Source: JAVXGM01 sp036657395
Lineage (GTDB): Bacteria > Bacillota > Clostridia > Peptostreptococcales > Anaerovoracaceae
Length of the DNA: 64,000 bases
NCBI GenBank assembly: GCA_036657395.1
Contig: JAVXGM010000004.1
Span: 62,001 to 126,000, forward strand
Reading direction: 5' to 3'
Part shown: positions 34,716 through 44,183 of the stretch, piece after piece
Position numbering within the stretch: position 1 is the stretch's first letter
How the letters are laid out: every line of letters begins with the position of its first letter
Notes under the pieces: model-generated
Databases searched by the model: none
Told to the model about the DNA's origin: nothing
What the model saw: the letters and a program-made list of their open reading frames with translations, nothing else
Translations under genes and position numbers: made by a program

Positions 34716-35713
34716 TTCAACTTACCTATGTATTCCTTATATTCTTCAGCTGTTGCCGCCTCTAATCCTAATGTTTCTAATATTTTTTCTACTTCTGCTA
34801 CAGTTCTGCATCCATCATCTACATCCATAGAATTTTGTGCTACTCCTGCAAGACCTGATCTGGGCGGAATGATTGATGTTACCACATTGCCACCAGCGTT
34901 TACTCTATCTGCTAACCCTGCAATGCCATCTATATCAAGGGAAGTTGGTATTAGTGACCAAGGGTATAGAATTCTCATAAGTGCAATGACTTTCAGTTCA
35001 AGGATTCTGTCAGGGGTCTTAATGTTCTCCATTGGACTTCCTGGTTGAGGAACAAAACTCATTACTCGTAGCTGTTTTGCACCAATTTTACCCATGTTAA
35101 TCAGTGAGTCAGCGAGATCTTCTGCCGTTTCACCAATTCCTGCAAGCAAGCCCTCTTCAATAAGCATTCCCGATTCTTTTGCAAATAGTTTCCCGTGCAT
35201 TCTTTCGTCATAATCCTGATTTAACCTAAGTTTTGCGAACAGTTCACGATTGTTTGTCTCTTGATAAAGAGCGTACCAATCCGTTCCTGCATTTGCAAAT
35301 TTTTTAATTAACTCATCATTGACTAATCCTGGTGAGATCATTACAGGAAGATTCGTGGTTTCTTTAATCTGATCAATAATCGAAATCACTGTATCAAAAG
35401 ATTCCTTATGGTAGACCAAATCTTCTCCCATAGTTAGATCGATTAAGTGGACACCCGAATCTGCAAGGCCTTTAGACAATGCCAAAACTTCTTCAGATGT
35501 TTTTCGATACCGCTCAATATCGTTGGATTTTCGATAATAACAAAATGCACAGTCATTTCTACACCAAGTAGTAAAATAAACGAATCCATACAAGAACATT
35601 TTGTTTCCAAAATTTTCAACTCTTATTTTCCTTGCTTCTGCAAAAAGTCTCTGGATTCTTTCCTCGTCCTTTGTTTCCAGTAAATCAATAATTTGTTCTC
35701 TTGTTAATTCCAT
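34703..35713 (-). CDS. pylB: Methylornithine synthase PylB (radical SAM)
   Basis: 336 residues from the ATG with GGAGG upstream. Radical SAM motif CRNDCAFCYYRKSN and PylB-specific segments (SGVHLIDLTMGEDLVYH, GIGETAEDLADSLI, FVPQPGSPMEN). It rearranges lysine to 3-methylornithine. The stop is UAG immediately followed by UAA, a tandem stop that ensures termination even when UAG is decoded as Pyl. Confidence 0.95.
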   Translation of the reverse strand: MELTREQIIDLLETKDEERIQRLFAEARKIRVENFGNKMFLYGFVYFTTWCRNDCAFCYYRKSNDIERYRKTSEEVLALSKGLADSGVHLIDLTMGEDLVYHKESFDTVISIIDQIKETTNLPVMISPGLVNDELIKKFANAGTDWYALYQETNNRELFAKLRLNQDYDERMHGKLFAKESGMLIEEGLLAGIGETAEDLADSLINMGKIGAKQLRVMSFVPQPGSPMENIKTPDRILELKVIALMRILYPWSLIPTSLDIDGIAGLADRVNAGGNVVTSIIPPRSGLAGVAQNSMDVDDGCRTVAEVEKILETLGLEAATAEEYKEYIGKLKCQK

Positions 35714-35714
35714 T

Positions 35715-37127
35715 TTACTTCCTCCGTTCTCCCTTAGAGAATGCCATAGCATTTAAATATGTATTTTGAAAGTTTTCACACCCTGCTAATTCAATATGTT
35801 TTATTCTGTTTGGCACACTTTCTGCCAGTACCAACTCATTTTCATTTGTCAGCGTCATACAGACTCCTGCACCTGCGGTGTTTCCTGCTGAAATAATCTT
35901 ATCTTGGTCTATGGTAGGTAGAATTCCTATTCTTACAGCACTTTCTTTGTTAATATAGCTTCCAAAGGCACCTGCAACCATTACCTTGGTAACATGATCT
36001 ACAGTTTCCCCCATCTCTTCAAGCATCAATGTAATTCCTGCTGAAATGGCTGCTTTTGCAAGCTGTACTTCTCTTATGTCGTTTTGAGTAATCACTATAT
36101 CTTCTCCTTGCTCTTTGAAAACAAGGACGAATCTTCGTTCTCCTTCTATCTGAATCAATCTCTCCTTTAGCCTATGATCCAAGTTCTTTTTATCAATATC
36201 TTCGGCAGAAATCATTCTTCCCGTTTTACTGATTAAGTTGTTGTCTAGCATCTGGGCTATGGCATCAATGAGGCCTGATCCGCAAATTCCTTCAGGCTGG
36301 CACTCCCCAATAGTCTTGAAAAATACTTCGCCCTCTTTGATTTCAATTTTCTCAATTGCACCCATAGCTGCACGCATGCCATGAAGTATTGCTGAGCCCT
36401 CAAATGCAGGTCCTGCTGCTGTGGAACAAGCATAGGCATCACCATTTTTAGTAAGAACTATTTCTCCGTTAGTTCCAATATCAATAAATACAGTAAGGCC
36501 CTTTTCATTTAGCAATCTAGACGCCACAATTCCCGAAGTAATATCTCCTCCTACGTGTCCTGCTATATTAGGTAAAACCACTACTTTACCATCTGCGTTA
36601 ATATCTAGTTTTGAATCCTCTTTACTTAAGGTGATCATTCCTGTATATGCCGGATCAAAAGGTGCCTGAGCCAGTGACATAGGTGGGTACCCTGCGAATA
36701 TATGTGACATGGTAGTATTTCCGCAAACCGTGCATTTGACCACATCTTCCTTTTTAATAGAAGCCTGGTCACAAAGCTGGTTGATTATCTCATTAAGGCA
36801 ATCCACAACATTGGCTCTTAGTTCATCCAGATTTTCCCCTTTGCTTCCGCAATATGTAATTCTGGAAATAACATCAAGTCCGAATTCATTTTGAGGGTTT
36901 GTTTTTGCACATACTCCAATTTGTTTCCCTTTACATAAATCCCAAAGCATACCTACTACTGTTGTAGTTCCAATGTCGAATGCTACGCCTAATCCATCCA
37001 TATCCTTGGCTGGCTCAAAGCCATCAGGAAATTTAACAATTTTTGTTTTTCTGTCATTTGCCTTACTAATCATATTTGCACTTTTACATTTACCGCAAGT
37101 CTTACAAAGGCCTGTACATTTAAACAT
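35715..37127 (-). CDS. Corrinoid-activating ATPase (RACE/RamA-like)
   Basis: 470 residues. N-terminal cysteine motif CTGLCKTCGKC in place of the usual 2Fe-2S domain, then an ASKHA-type fold (VAFDIGTTTVVGML, FIDIGTNGEIVL, STAAGPAFEGSAI, GICGSGLIDAI, VMVAGAFGSYINK). Members of the RACE family use ATP to reduce inactive Co(II) corrinoid in methyltransferase systems. Ends next to pylB; part of the mttB operon. Confidence 0.85.
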   Translation of the reverse strand: MFKCTGLCKTCGKCKSANMISKANDRKTKIVKFPDGFEPAKDMDGLGVAFDIGTTTVVGMLWDLCKGKQIGVCAKTNPQNEFGLDVISRITYCGSKGENLDELRANVVDCLNEIINQLCDQASIKKEDVVKCTVCGNTTMSHIFAGYPPMSLAQAPFDPAYTGMITLSKEDSKLDINADGKVVVLPNIAGHVGGDITSGIVASRLLNEKGLTVFIDIGTNGEIVLTKNGDAYACSTAAGPAFEGSAILHGMRAAMGAIEKIEIKEGEVFFKTIGECQPEGICGSGLIDAIAQMLDNNLISKTGRMISAEDIDKKNLDHRLKERLIQIEGERRFVLVFKEQGEDIVITQNDIREVQLAKAAISAGITLMLEEMGETVDHVTKVMVAGAFGSYINKESAVRIGILPTIDQDKIISAGNTAGAGVCMTLTNENELVLAESVPNRIKHIELAGCENFQNTYLNAMAFSKGERRK

Positions 37128-37804
37128 TAATTTTTACCTCCTTGGTTTTGCTGACATAACTTACAACTTGATGCTGACCCTCTACATGCTTCACATGCTT
37201 GATTCATATATTCATACTGGTCTGTTACGTGAAAATATAGGCCAGTACAAGACTTTAAAGGTAGGATAATGCTACTGCTTCGAAGTTCCATTTCCAACTG
37301 GTCAAAATTAATCAAGTTGGTCATTTTCACCATCTCTGCCACATCCATACCATAAAACCCAGGTCCAAAACTATCACTAAGCTTAGATCTCTTTTCCAAA
37401 TCTTTTTTCAATAATAAACGAACAGCATCTGTAAATGCTGTCCCCCAAATATCAGCATAAAGCTGGTTCATAATTGGATCTTCTGGTAAAGAAAAATTCC
37501 CTGCAGATAGGGCATATATGTATGCGCCTTTCACTGTATCTGGCCTTATCTTTTCAAAAGCATTACAATAAAATGCCTCTCCTGCAATAATGGCTGTACG
37601 TCCCTCTAGCTTCACGTCTTGAATATACGAATATGCTGCCCGCATTTTAATATGTTCCTCAATTTTTTTACGCATGATAAAGGCCTCCTTATTCATACGT
37701 TCAAATTTTCGTCCTTCTTTATTAATGCCTGAAATTTGCAAAAATAATTCTTGGGCAAGCTCATTGCAATCTTCATTGTTCACATTATATATCTGTGTAT
37801 TCAT
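37127..37804 (-). CDS. MetH activation-domain-like protein
   Basis: 225 residues. FGPGFYGMDVAEM and SCTGLYFHV resemble the S-adenosylmethionine-binding activation domain of cobalamin-dependent methionine synthase. C-terminal Cys cluster CEACRGSASSCKLC. It probably assists reductive methylation of a corrinoid protein. The ATG overlaps the stop of no neighbour but the gene touches the RACE gene end to end. A second copy lies at 43487-44170. Confidence 0.75.
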   Translation of the reverse strand: MNTQIYNVNNEDCNELAQELFLQISGINKEGRKFERMNKEAFIMRKKIEEHIKMRAAYSYIQDVKLEGRTAIIAGEAFYCNAFEKIRPDTVKGAYIYALSAGNFSLPEDPIMNQLYADIWGTAFTDAVRLLLKKDLEKRSKLSDSFGPGFYGMDVAEMVKMTNLINFDQLEMELRSSSIILPLKSCTGLYFHVTDQYEYMNQACEACRGSASSCKLCQQNQGGKN

Positions 37805-37806
37805 TC

Positions 37807-38724
37807 CTAAATCCTTATCTTTCCTTTAAGATGATTATCTATTGCCTTTACTATTATACTCATCATTTTAAAGCCTACGGAAGATATAATTACGATTTCT
37901 GTCTTTTCTATTTCTCCGTCCCATGGAGTTAAATGAATATTCTTACCAACGGTACTAATTTCCATATTTCCTTGGTCTGTAACAGCAAATCCCTTGATTC
38001 TGTAAGAATCGGATACCACTTCATTAATAAACGCCTGCAACTTATGATAATTCAATTCCTCTGTACCCTTTACTATAAAGGTTGTTGGTCTTGAAGAAAC
38101 GCTGTTGCTACTCTCTCTACCCTCTTTGTCGTTCTTTGTCAAACCTTCAATAACATCTCTAATCTCAACTTTACAATAGGATGTAACAAAGGTGGCTACT
38201 TGTGGGTTGATTTCTTCAATAATTTCTAGGACCTCTTTTAACTGCTCTTCGTCAATTAAGTCGCCTTTGTTAATGACTGCTGCCCCACAAAATTCCAACT
38301 GTGACGTGATGGCCGGCAATAATTCATATAAGTCTGGGAAGCTTTCCCCATCTATGACGCATATGGATCCCTTGTAATCGTATTCATTAAGTACATTGGC
38401 TTTAATTCCATCTAGAATCTGCACCATATTGGCTGGGTCTGCAAGGCCTGATGCCTCAATAAAAAGGTATTCCAGGTCTTTACAAGACATTTCAATTAAG
38501 CTATCTACAAATTTATCTTTAATACATGCGCAGAAAATTGATCCGTTGGATAACTCTGCCATCTGTATTCCATCCTTACTGATCAATTTTGCATCAATGT
38601 TAATTTCCCCAAATTCATTAACAATAACACCTACTTTTTCTTGGTTAAAGGCAGTAAGTGTTTCTTTCATCATTGTTGTTTTTCCGGCTCCTAAAAAGCC
38701 AGTTAATAATACTAATTTAATCAT
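37807..38724 (-). CDS. CobW/COG0523 GTPase
   Basis: 305 residues. P-loop GFLGAGKTTMM, SNGSIFCACIKDKF (CxC-type metal motif), EASGLADPANM, INKGDL and a C-terminal CobW_C region. COG0523 proteins insert metals or help cobalamin metabolism. Inside a corrinoid operon, a role in cobalt or corrinoid handling is plausible. Start chosen to match the family start MIKLVLLTGFLG. Confidence 0.85.
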   Translation of the reverse strand: MIKLVLLTGFLGAGKTTMMKETLTAFNQEKVGVIVNEFGEINIDAKLISKDGIQMAELSNGSIFCACIKDKFVDSLIEMSCKDLEYLFIEASGLADPANMVQILDGIKANVLNEYDYKGSICVIDGESFPDLYELLPAITSQLEFCGAAVINKGDLIDEEQLKEVLEIIEEINPQVATFVTSYCKVEIRDVIEGLTKNDKEGRESSNSVSSRPTTFIVKGTEELNYHKLQAFINEVVSDSYRIKGFAVTDQGNMEISTVGKNIHLTPWDGEIEKTEIVIISSVGFKMMSIIVKAIDNHLKGKIRI

Positions 38725-39646
38725 TATAGTACCCCGCATCCCTTAGCAATTCCCTACATTTAGCTACGGACATTCCTCTACTCTTTTCCGTATCTAAGGA
38801 AGAATCCCTTGGGTTAGTTCCATACTCTGCATAGATCTGATTGATCCCTGCAAGGAATGTCATTTGATTAGTTTCGTGTGCATTCATTGATTTTTTTGGC
38901 ATAACTGCCAGTCTTGCCACTGCGGCAATCTTTGTAAATTCATAGCAGTCGATGACTCCGTCATTTTCTTTAGGTGTTCCTATTGTGGGAACCCTTCTCA
39001 TTACTGCCATTACATCCACTTCATATTCTCTTGCCCTCTCTATTTCATCGGCAATCTGTTCATATGTGTGTTCTGGTCCAATTGGTTCAACACAATAGTA
39101 TAATTCAAGGTTTGCTTTTTTTATAGAATCTAAGGTGCTTATTCGCTGTTCAACGGTTAAATCCGTATCTGTTCCTTCACCTAGTCTACATATGTGATAT
39201 GCTGCTGAAAAACCTGCTGCTTTCAGCTTATTTGCTACATCATCGCCAAAATCTCCAATATTGCATACCATGTCCATACCTTTTGGCATCATGGCTTTCA
39301 CTTCTCGCCCAATGTCTAAGAAATCCTCTACAGGATAATCTGCTGTAGTCATAAGAAACAATGCTTGTACATCTTCAGCAATAAAGTTTTTGGCTTCCTC
39401 TAAAATATCTTCTTTTTTACTTCTGCTCTCATTTTGTGCTGCATAATGGTCTTCGCCAAAAGAGCAAAATCGACAATTAGCGGAGCAAGGCTCCGCGTTG
39501 AGCCCCAATTGGGCAAAGACGTATCCTTGCCCATGGAACTCATCGCGACTACATTGATATGCTTTTCTTAGCAAATCAAAATATTCCTTACTACCATTGT
39601 CAATATTAAGCAGTTTTATTATCTTATCTCTACTTAATTTTTTCAT
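38717..39646 (-). CDS. Radical SAM protein, BioB/PylB-like
   Basis: 309 residues with the cluster motif CSANCRFC at about 53-60 and VEPIGPEHTYEQIAD, shared with the gene at 27291-28268. It overlaps the CobW gene by 8 nt and follows the URO-D gene. Its role in the methylamine operon is unknown; neither cofactor synthesis nor methyl-transfer assistance can be excluded. Confidence 0.82.
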   Translation of the reverse strand: MKKLSRDKIIKLLNIDNGSKEYFDLLRKAYQCSRDEFHGQGYVFAQLGLNAEPCSANCRFCSFGEDHYAAQNESRSKKEDILEEAKNFIAEDVQALFLMTTADYPVEDFLDIGREVKAMMPKGMDMVCNIGDFGDDVANKLKAAGFSAAYHICRLGEGTDTDLTVEQRISTLDSIKKANLELYYCVEPIGPEHTYEQIADEIERAREYEVDVMAVMRRVPTIGTPKENDGVIDCYEFTKIAAVARLAVMPKKSMNAHETNQMTFLAGINQIYAEYGTNPRDSSLDTEKSRGMSVAKCRELLRDAGYYND

Positions 39647-39655
39647 TTCAAGTCC

Positions 39656-41011
39656 TTACTTTACAAATGATTTAACGGCTGTAATTAATTCTTCTTTGCT
39701 TGGAATCAATGAGATGAATTTCTGTTCTCCGTTTATACACATTGTTGGAAGGTTAGCAACGCCCATTTTTCTGGTTCTTGCAATGTCTTCCTTAACGAAG
39801 TACTTATACACTCTGTATTCTGCGATGTCCTTAATTTCGTCAAATGCATCTTCTACCGCAGCTAACATGTACGTGCATGCTGCACACTGCTCAGGGTCAA
39901 GCAAGAATAACTCAATAATTACCTTATCTGAGTTTGCATAGTCAGGAATGTCCACTTCGATGTCATCAAATGAGCTTTCGTAGTTTTCAATCATTTTTCT
40001 TGAACTATCAGGATTCTTTACTGCCTGTGCACAAGCAATGGTATTTTCCATTGGTGTTGCATATGGCATGTCACATCCCGGACTTACGATAAAGTTCTTC
40101 TTGTCTTCTACGCTATCGATAAGGTCGATAACACTCTTAATGTTGTCTTCCTGAGTACCGTGAAGCATTGTAGTTGTAAGCGGGATGTTACCGCCAATTG
40201 TAATGTTATACTTGTCTGTTGTTTCTTTTGCTGCTGCCAGGTTAACGTTTTCATCAATAGATACGCCATCAGGACCCATCTTGCACATAACTTCCATCTG
40301 GCTTGTTGCATTACCACATACGAAGAAGCTGGACAATGCACCCCTGCTACGGATATAGTCAAATACTCCTACAAATGATTCAGATAACAATTTATCAATC
40401 ATTCTTGGGGAAACCTGGCTGATTAATGGATCTACTACTGCTATAACGTCCATGCCTGCATCAAGATACATTTCTGACATTTTTACAGCAACCTGGCCGC
40501 AATAGCTCATTAAATCTTTTACATAAGCTTTATCCTTCATCATGTCCATAAATATTTCAGTACCTCTTAGGTGAGATGCTAAAGTAAATGGTCCACAAAT
40601 CAATCCATAAAGAGCAACATCATCGCCGATAGCCGCCTTTGTTTTTTTCATTGCGTCTAAGATCATTGGCATTCTGCCTGATTCAGGTGTTGGCATCTTG
40701 CATGAACATGGAAGCGTTTTTTCTGCTGATAATGGATGGCTCTTTACTGATGGCGGATTGTCTTTCGCCCAAAGAAGTTCGCATCCAAGAATTTCTGCTT
40801 CAACTTGTAAGTCAAAGATTACTGGCACTCCGTCTGGCATATAAACTTTGTTTACTTCTATTAATGATTCTACAATATTGTCTGCATTGGTCAACATCTC
40901 TTCTGCTGTAAAGCCCTTTAACTGTCCTGCATGAACTCCTGCAAAAGGAACCCATGGTAGCTCATCTGTAGCTTCATGGCGTAATGTTTTAAAAATTAAA
41001 TCTTTTCCCAT
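39656..41011 (-). CDS. URO-D-family methyltransferase fused to a thioredoxin-like domain
   Basis: 451 residues. Residues 1-350 are a URO-D barrel like MtbA/MtaA/CmuA. The zinc region reads FFVCGNA (Cys232; Phe230 replaces the usual histidine) and PGCDMP (Cys313). Residues 360-451 form a thioredoxin-like fold with CAAC (Cys376, Cys379) and a cis-proline at NLPTM. In methanogens MtbA moves methyl from corrinoid to coenzyme M; here the acceptor is unknown. It lies just after mttC. Confidence 0.8.
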   Translation of the reverse strand: MGKDLIFKTLRHEATDELPWVPFAGVHAGQLKGFTAEEMLTNADNIVESLIEVNKVYMPDGVPVIFDLQVEAEILGCELLWAKDNPPSVKSHPLSAEKTLPCSCKMPTPESGRMPMILDAMKKTKAAIGDDVALYGLICGPFTLASHLRGTEIFMDMMKDKAYVKDLMSYCGQVAVKMSEMYLDAGMDVIAVVDPLISQVSPRMIDKLLSESFVGVFDYIRSRGALSSFFVCGNATSQMEVMCKMGPDGVSIDENVNLAAAKETTDKYNITIGGNIPLTTTMLHGTQEDNIKSVIDLIDSVEDKKNFIVSPGCDMPYATPMENTIACAQAVKNPDSSRKMIENYESSFDDIEVDIPDYANSDKVIIELFLLDPEQCAACTYMLAAVEDAFDEIKDIAEYRVYKYFVKEDIARTRKMGVANLPTMCINGEQKFISLIPSKEELITAVKSFVK

Positions 41012-41028
41012 CTTTTTCTCCTTATTTA

Positions 41029-41664
41029 TTAACTAGCAAGTAATTTATCAGCTAATTCTACGGCAGTGATTGCATCTTCTGAGTAATTTGAATTTATTCC
41101 CTCGGCATAATCGCCTGATAATGGTGCTCCGCCTACCATAACGTGAACTCCATCTTTTAGCCCTTTTTCTTCTAATGCTGCAACCGTTTTATCCATGGTA
41201 ACCATGGTTGTTGTAAGCATAGCAGACATTGCTACGATGTCAGGTTTATGTTCTGTAACTGCGTCTACAATCTGATCTACGCCGATATCTACACCTAAGT
41301 CTATCACTTCATAACCTGCGCCTTCAAGCATCATTACGCAAAGTTTCTTGCCAATGTTATGCAAGTCTCCAAGTACTGTACAGAAAACAATCTTTCCTGA
41401 TGATTTAATGTCTCCTTCTTGAAGATGTGGTTTTAAAATTTCCATTCCAGCATCCATAGCATTTGCTGACATTAATACTTCTGGTACATATAATTCGCCT
41501 GCTTTAAATAAGTCTCCAACTACGTTCATTCCACCGATAAGACCGTCATTCATGATCTCCTGGGGTGAAACTTCGTCCTCTAAGGCTTCTTTTACAAGCT
41601 CCACTACTTCTTCTACTTCGCCCTCTTCGATGGCGTCTTTCATGTTTCTAATAACTTTACTCAT
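41029..41664 (-). CDS. mttC: Trimethylamine corrinoid protein MttC
   Basis: 211 residues. N-terminal helical cap (1-90), then the B12-binding domain with DLHNIG (Asp100, His102, Gly105), where His102 ligates cobalt, and VGGAPLSGDYAE. It accepts the methyl group from MttB. Directly after mttB with AGGAGG before the ATG. Confidence 0.95.
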   Translation of the reverse strand: MSKVIRNMKDAIEEGEVEEVVELVKEALEDEVSPQEIMNDGLIGGMNVVGDLFKAGELYVPEVLMSANAMDAGMEILKPHLQEGDIKSSGKIVFCTVLGDLHNIGKKLCVMMLEGAGYEVIDLGVDIGVDQIVDAVTEHKPDIVAMSAMLTTTMVTMDKTVAALEEKGLKDGVHVMVGGAPLSGDYAEGINSNYSEDAITAVELADKLLAS

Positions 41665-41680
41665 GTTTATTTCCTCCTAT

Positions 41681-43159
41681 TTAAACACCATACTCGGCTT
41701 CTGCATCTTCAACGACTTTTCTAACGTAAGCCGCAGCTTCTTCTGTTAATGGTTCTGGTTTGTGATTTTCTATAATTTGGATTGCCTTTTCATACGCAAC
41801 TTGTGTCATATCCTTACTTCCGCTTGCAACCCAAGCATCCCTGGCTTGACGGTCGATTACTGAAGAGTGAGATTGGATACTTTTGTAGTTTCCACTTGTA
41901 TGCGGATGAGATACAAATTCGCCTGTTTTTACTTCTTTGATTACATCTAATGCTAATGTTTCGTCTGTTACTTCAAAGCCATTAAGAGTATGTAATACCA
42001 TTTTGAAAATTTCTGAGTCGATAACTAACTGCGCCAAGTCAAAGGTCATACCTAGTTCAATCATACCTGCACCGTAAATTAGATTGGCACCACCCTGGGC
42101 TGCCATCATTGCGGTTAAAGTCTTTTCATGAGCGGCTTGTGCGTCTGGAACTTTACTGTCTGCCTAGCCACCTGCTACGAAACTTGGTAATAAGTAGTAT
42201 TGGGATAGCTGTGCCACCGCATTACTAATCATTGACAGTTCCGGAGCGCCAACTGGTGTAGTCAGATGTCTCATGTCCATGATACTTGTTGAACTTGCAT
42301 AAAATACTGGAGCACCTTGACATGCAAGCTGACTTAAAACTACTGCTGAAAGTACTTCTGCATTATGTGTAACCAATGATCCTGCAAGTGTTACAGGTGC
42401 TGTTGCACCAGAAAGTGCCATGGAAATAATATTACTTGGAATACCATGCTTTGCACCTTCAATAATAACGTCTGATGCTGTAGGGTTAAGCTGTAATGGG
42501 CTTGTTGGACATACATTAAATGTAACGATTGGTCTTTCTTTTAGTACGTCTTTTCCGCCAACGATATGTGCTGCCATATCGATAATCTTAAGTGCATTCT
42601 TCTCTCCATCAGGACCAATAAAACAATGCTTTGTTGTATTGTTAAACATTGCTTCGATATTGTGTAATGCCTGAACTTCTCCTGGCTTATCCTGTGATGC
42701 AACTGAACGGTAAGCTACTGGCAATACGTTGATTGCATCTGCTACCAATGTATTTCTTGCCAAATCATCCTTTGTTGATCTACGATATTCTTTTGTATAT
42801 GGATCGATAACGTTTACGCCTTCACCAAAGTTTATAAATGCAACTTTCTTCTGTTTTACAACGTAATCGTTCTTAGGATTTCTACCAGCAAGTAATACTA
42901 CTGATGGTGCTGATTTAATACAGCTTTCAACTAAATGTGATGGAATCTTTACTGTCTCGCCTTCAATAATAGCACCGCCTGCTTTATACAGTTCTCTTGC
43001 TTTCTTACTTTCTACTTTGATTCCTACCTGTAAAAGGACTTCCAAACTACCTGCATGTATAGCATACAACTGTTCATCAGTCAACTTGTTTCCTCTAGAA
43101 TTGGCATAAGTAATGTTATCCAATATTCCTGGGGCTTTTTTATCTCTTTTCTTAGCCAT
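41681..43159 (-). CDS. mttB: Trimethylamine methyltransferase MttB, with in-frame UAG (pyrrolysine)
   Basis: 492 residues when UAG is read as Pyl. 331 residues, then TAG at 42166-42164, then ADSKVPDAQAAHEKTLTAMM without any shift. The context FVAGG-Pyl-ADSK matches the Pyl site of MttB (Pyl332). This is not a broken gene: the two halves are in one frame and both conserved. It transfers a methyl group from trimethylamine to MttC. First gene of the 12-gene operon, GAGGAGG before the ATG. Non-Pyl MttB homologues (MtgB-like) lack the UAG; this one has it. Confidence 0.97.
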
Positions 43160-43283
43160 TAGTTCCTCCTCTTCATTTGTATTAAATGGAAAATATGTTT
43201 ATTCATCTCAGTACTACCTCTCTTTTTTTCTCTACACATCCTTTCCTCGGTGTACTGCTTAATTATTTCTTACTTACTTAATA

Positions 43284-43300
43284 CGCATAAAGCATGCCAA
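43284..43300 (-). promoter_or_regulatory. sigma-54 promoter of the mttB-pyl operon
   Basis: On the minus strand TTGGCATGCTTTATGCG has GG and GC spaced exactly as in -24/-12 promoters. It lies about 125 nt before mttB. A perfect palindrome, CATTGAAATTTCAATG (43321-43336), lies 20 nt further upstream. The 327-bp gap 43160-43486 holds no gene. Confidence 0.75.
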
Positions 43301-43381
43301 ATAATTCTGATAAGTCACAACATTGAAATTTCAATGGTTAAGGATTTATGTCTATAATTGTCGTTTTTTTATGATCAAAAA

Positions 43382-43432
43382 GTGTTCATTCGTCTGTGCA
43401 TTAATTGTTCATATTGTCCTAAAAGTGTTCAC
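43382..43432. promoter_or_regulatory. Three TGTTCA direct repeats, possible activator sites
   Basis: TGTTCA at 43383, 43406 and 43426 (plus strand), spaced 23 and 20 bp, two helical turns. Located 80-130 bp upstream of the sigma-54 promoter, where enhancer sites of activators lie. Likely sites for a nearby activator; which one is unknown. Confidence 0.5.
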
Positions 43433-43441
43433 GTTGTATAT

Positions 43442-43477
43442 AAAAAAGCAAGTGATTTCTAAATCCCTTGCTTTTTT
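43442..43477. terminator. Bidirectional terminator
   Basis: AAAAAAGCAAG...CTTGCTTTTTT hairpin; ends the 44184-43487 transcript. Confidence 0.85.
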
Positions 43478-43486
43478 ATGTTTTCC

Positions 43487-44170
43487 TTATGCATACGAAT
43501 TTGGGCAGGTTTTTCTCCATTCACAGAAGTCACAGGCTCTAATATTTTCTATGTCCTTTGTCCTTCCAATACCAACAAAACTGCTGATGGACTTCTTCGG
43601 GTGCATCATATAACTTTTGGAAAGGGTAATGCCTATTTCTTCAGGTTCTAATAAGGCAAATAACTGGGTCTGCAATTTTATGTCTACATTATGCTGTCCC
43701 GGGCTCCATCCATGAGTTGTATAAAGTTTTTCTTCTTCTAGTTTTTTACTAATTTTTTTCTTTATCCACGAAGAGCCACCTTCTATCAATGAAGTTCCCC
43801 ACCCATCTAAAAATAAAGTTTTCATACCGTCACTTTCTTTAGCTTCAAGGGAATCGTATCCAGAAAGGGTCATTGCAATGACCAGTAATTCGTCGGATTC
43901 TTTAATCACCCGTGCTAACATTTCACTGGAAATGCTTACTCCATTTTCCAAATAAATCACATCGCCTTCCACAACTTTAATAGGGTATGAATTGTATATT
44001 GCTGTCATAGACACCTGGGAATACACTTTTTCTTTAGTCTCAAGGTACTGAGGTTTAAAACGTCTTAGGGCCTTGTCTTTATTCATCTGAATTTGTTTGA
44101 AAAAAAACTCATCTACTCCTGAAAGTTCTTCTAGGGGTATTTTTTCAATCATCTTTTTCACTATTGCCAT
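43487..44170 (-). CDS. MetH activation-domain-like protein, second copy
   Basis: 227 residues. HGWSPGQHNVD and HPKKSISSFVGIGRT match the AdoMet-binding activation fold, with a C-terminal Cys motif CDFCEWRKTC. Probably part of corrinoid reactivation. It follows the sigma-54 activator gene by 13 nt and is likely co-transcribed with it. Distantly related to 37127-37804. Confidence 0.78.
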   Translation of the reverse strand: MAIVKKMIEKIPLEELSGVDEFFFKQIQMNKDKALRRFKPQYLETKEKVYSQVSMTAIYNSYPIKVVEGDVIYLENGVSISSEMLARVIKESDELLVIAMTLSGYDSLEAKESDGMKTLFLDGWGTSLIEGGSSWIKKKISKKLEEEKLYTTHGWSPGQHNVDIKLQTQLFALLEPEEIGITLSKSYMMHPKKSISSFVGIGRTKDIENIRACDFCEWRKTCPNSYA

Positions 44171-44183
44171 AAGGTTCCTCCTC

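Noticed and set aside
41681..43159. mttB and mtbB as nonsense-broken pseudogenes
   Set aside because: Both continue in the same frame across a single TAG with conserved flanks, and a full pyl system with tRNA-Pyl is encoded nearby.
43442..43477. Hairpin near mttB as a riboswitch
   Set aside because: It is a simple AT-flanked bidirectional terminator and lies upstream of the mttB promoter, not in its leader.
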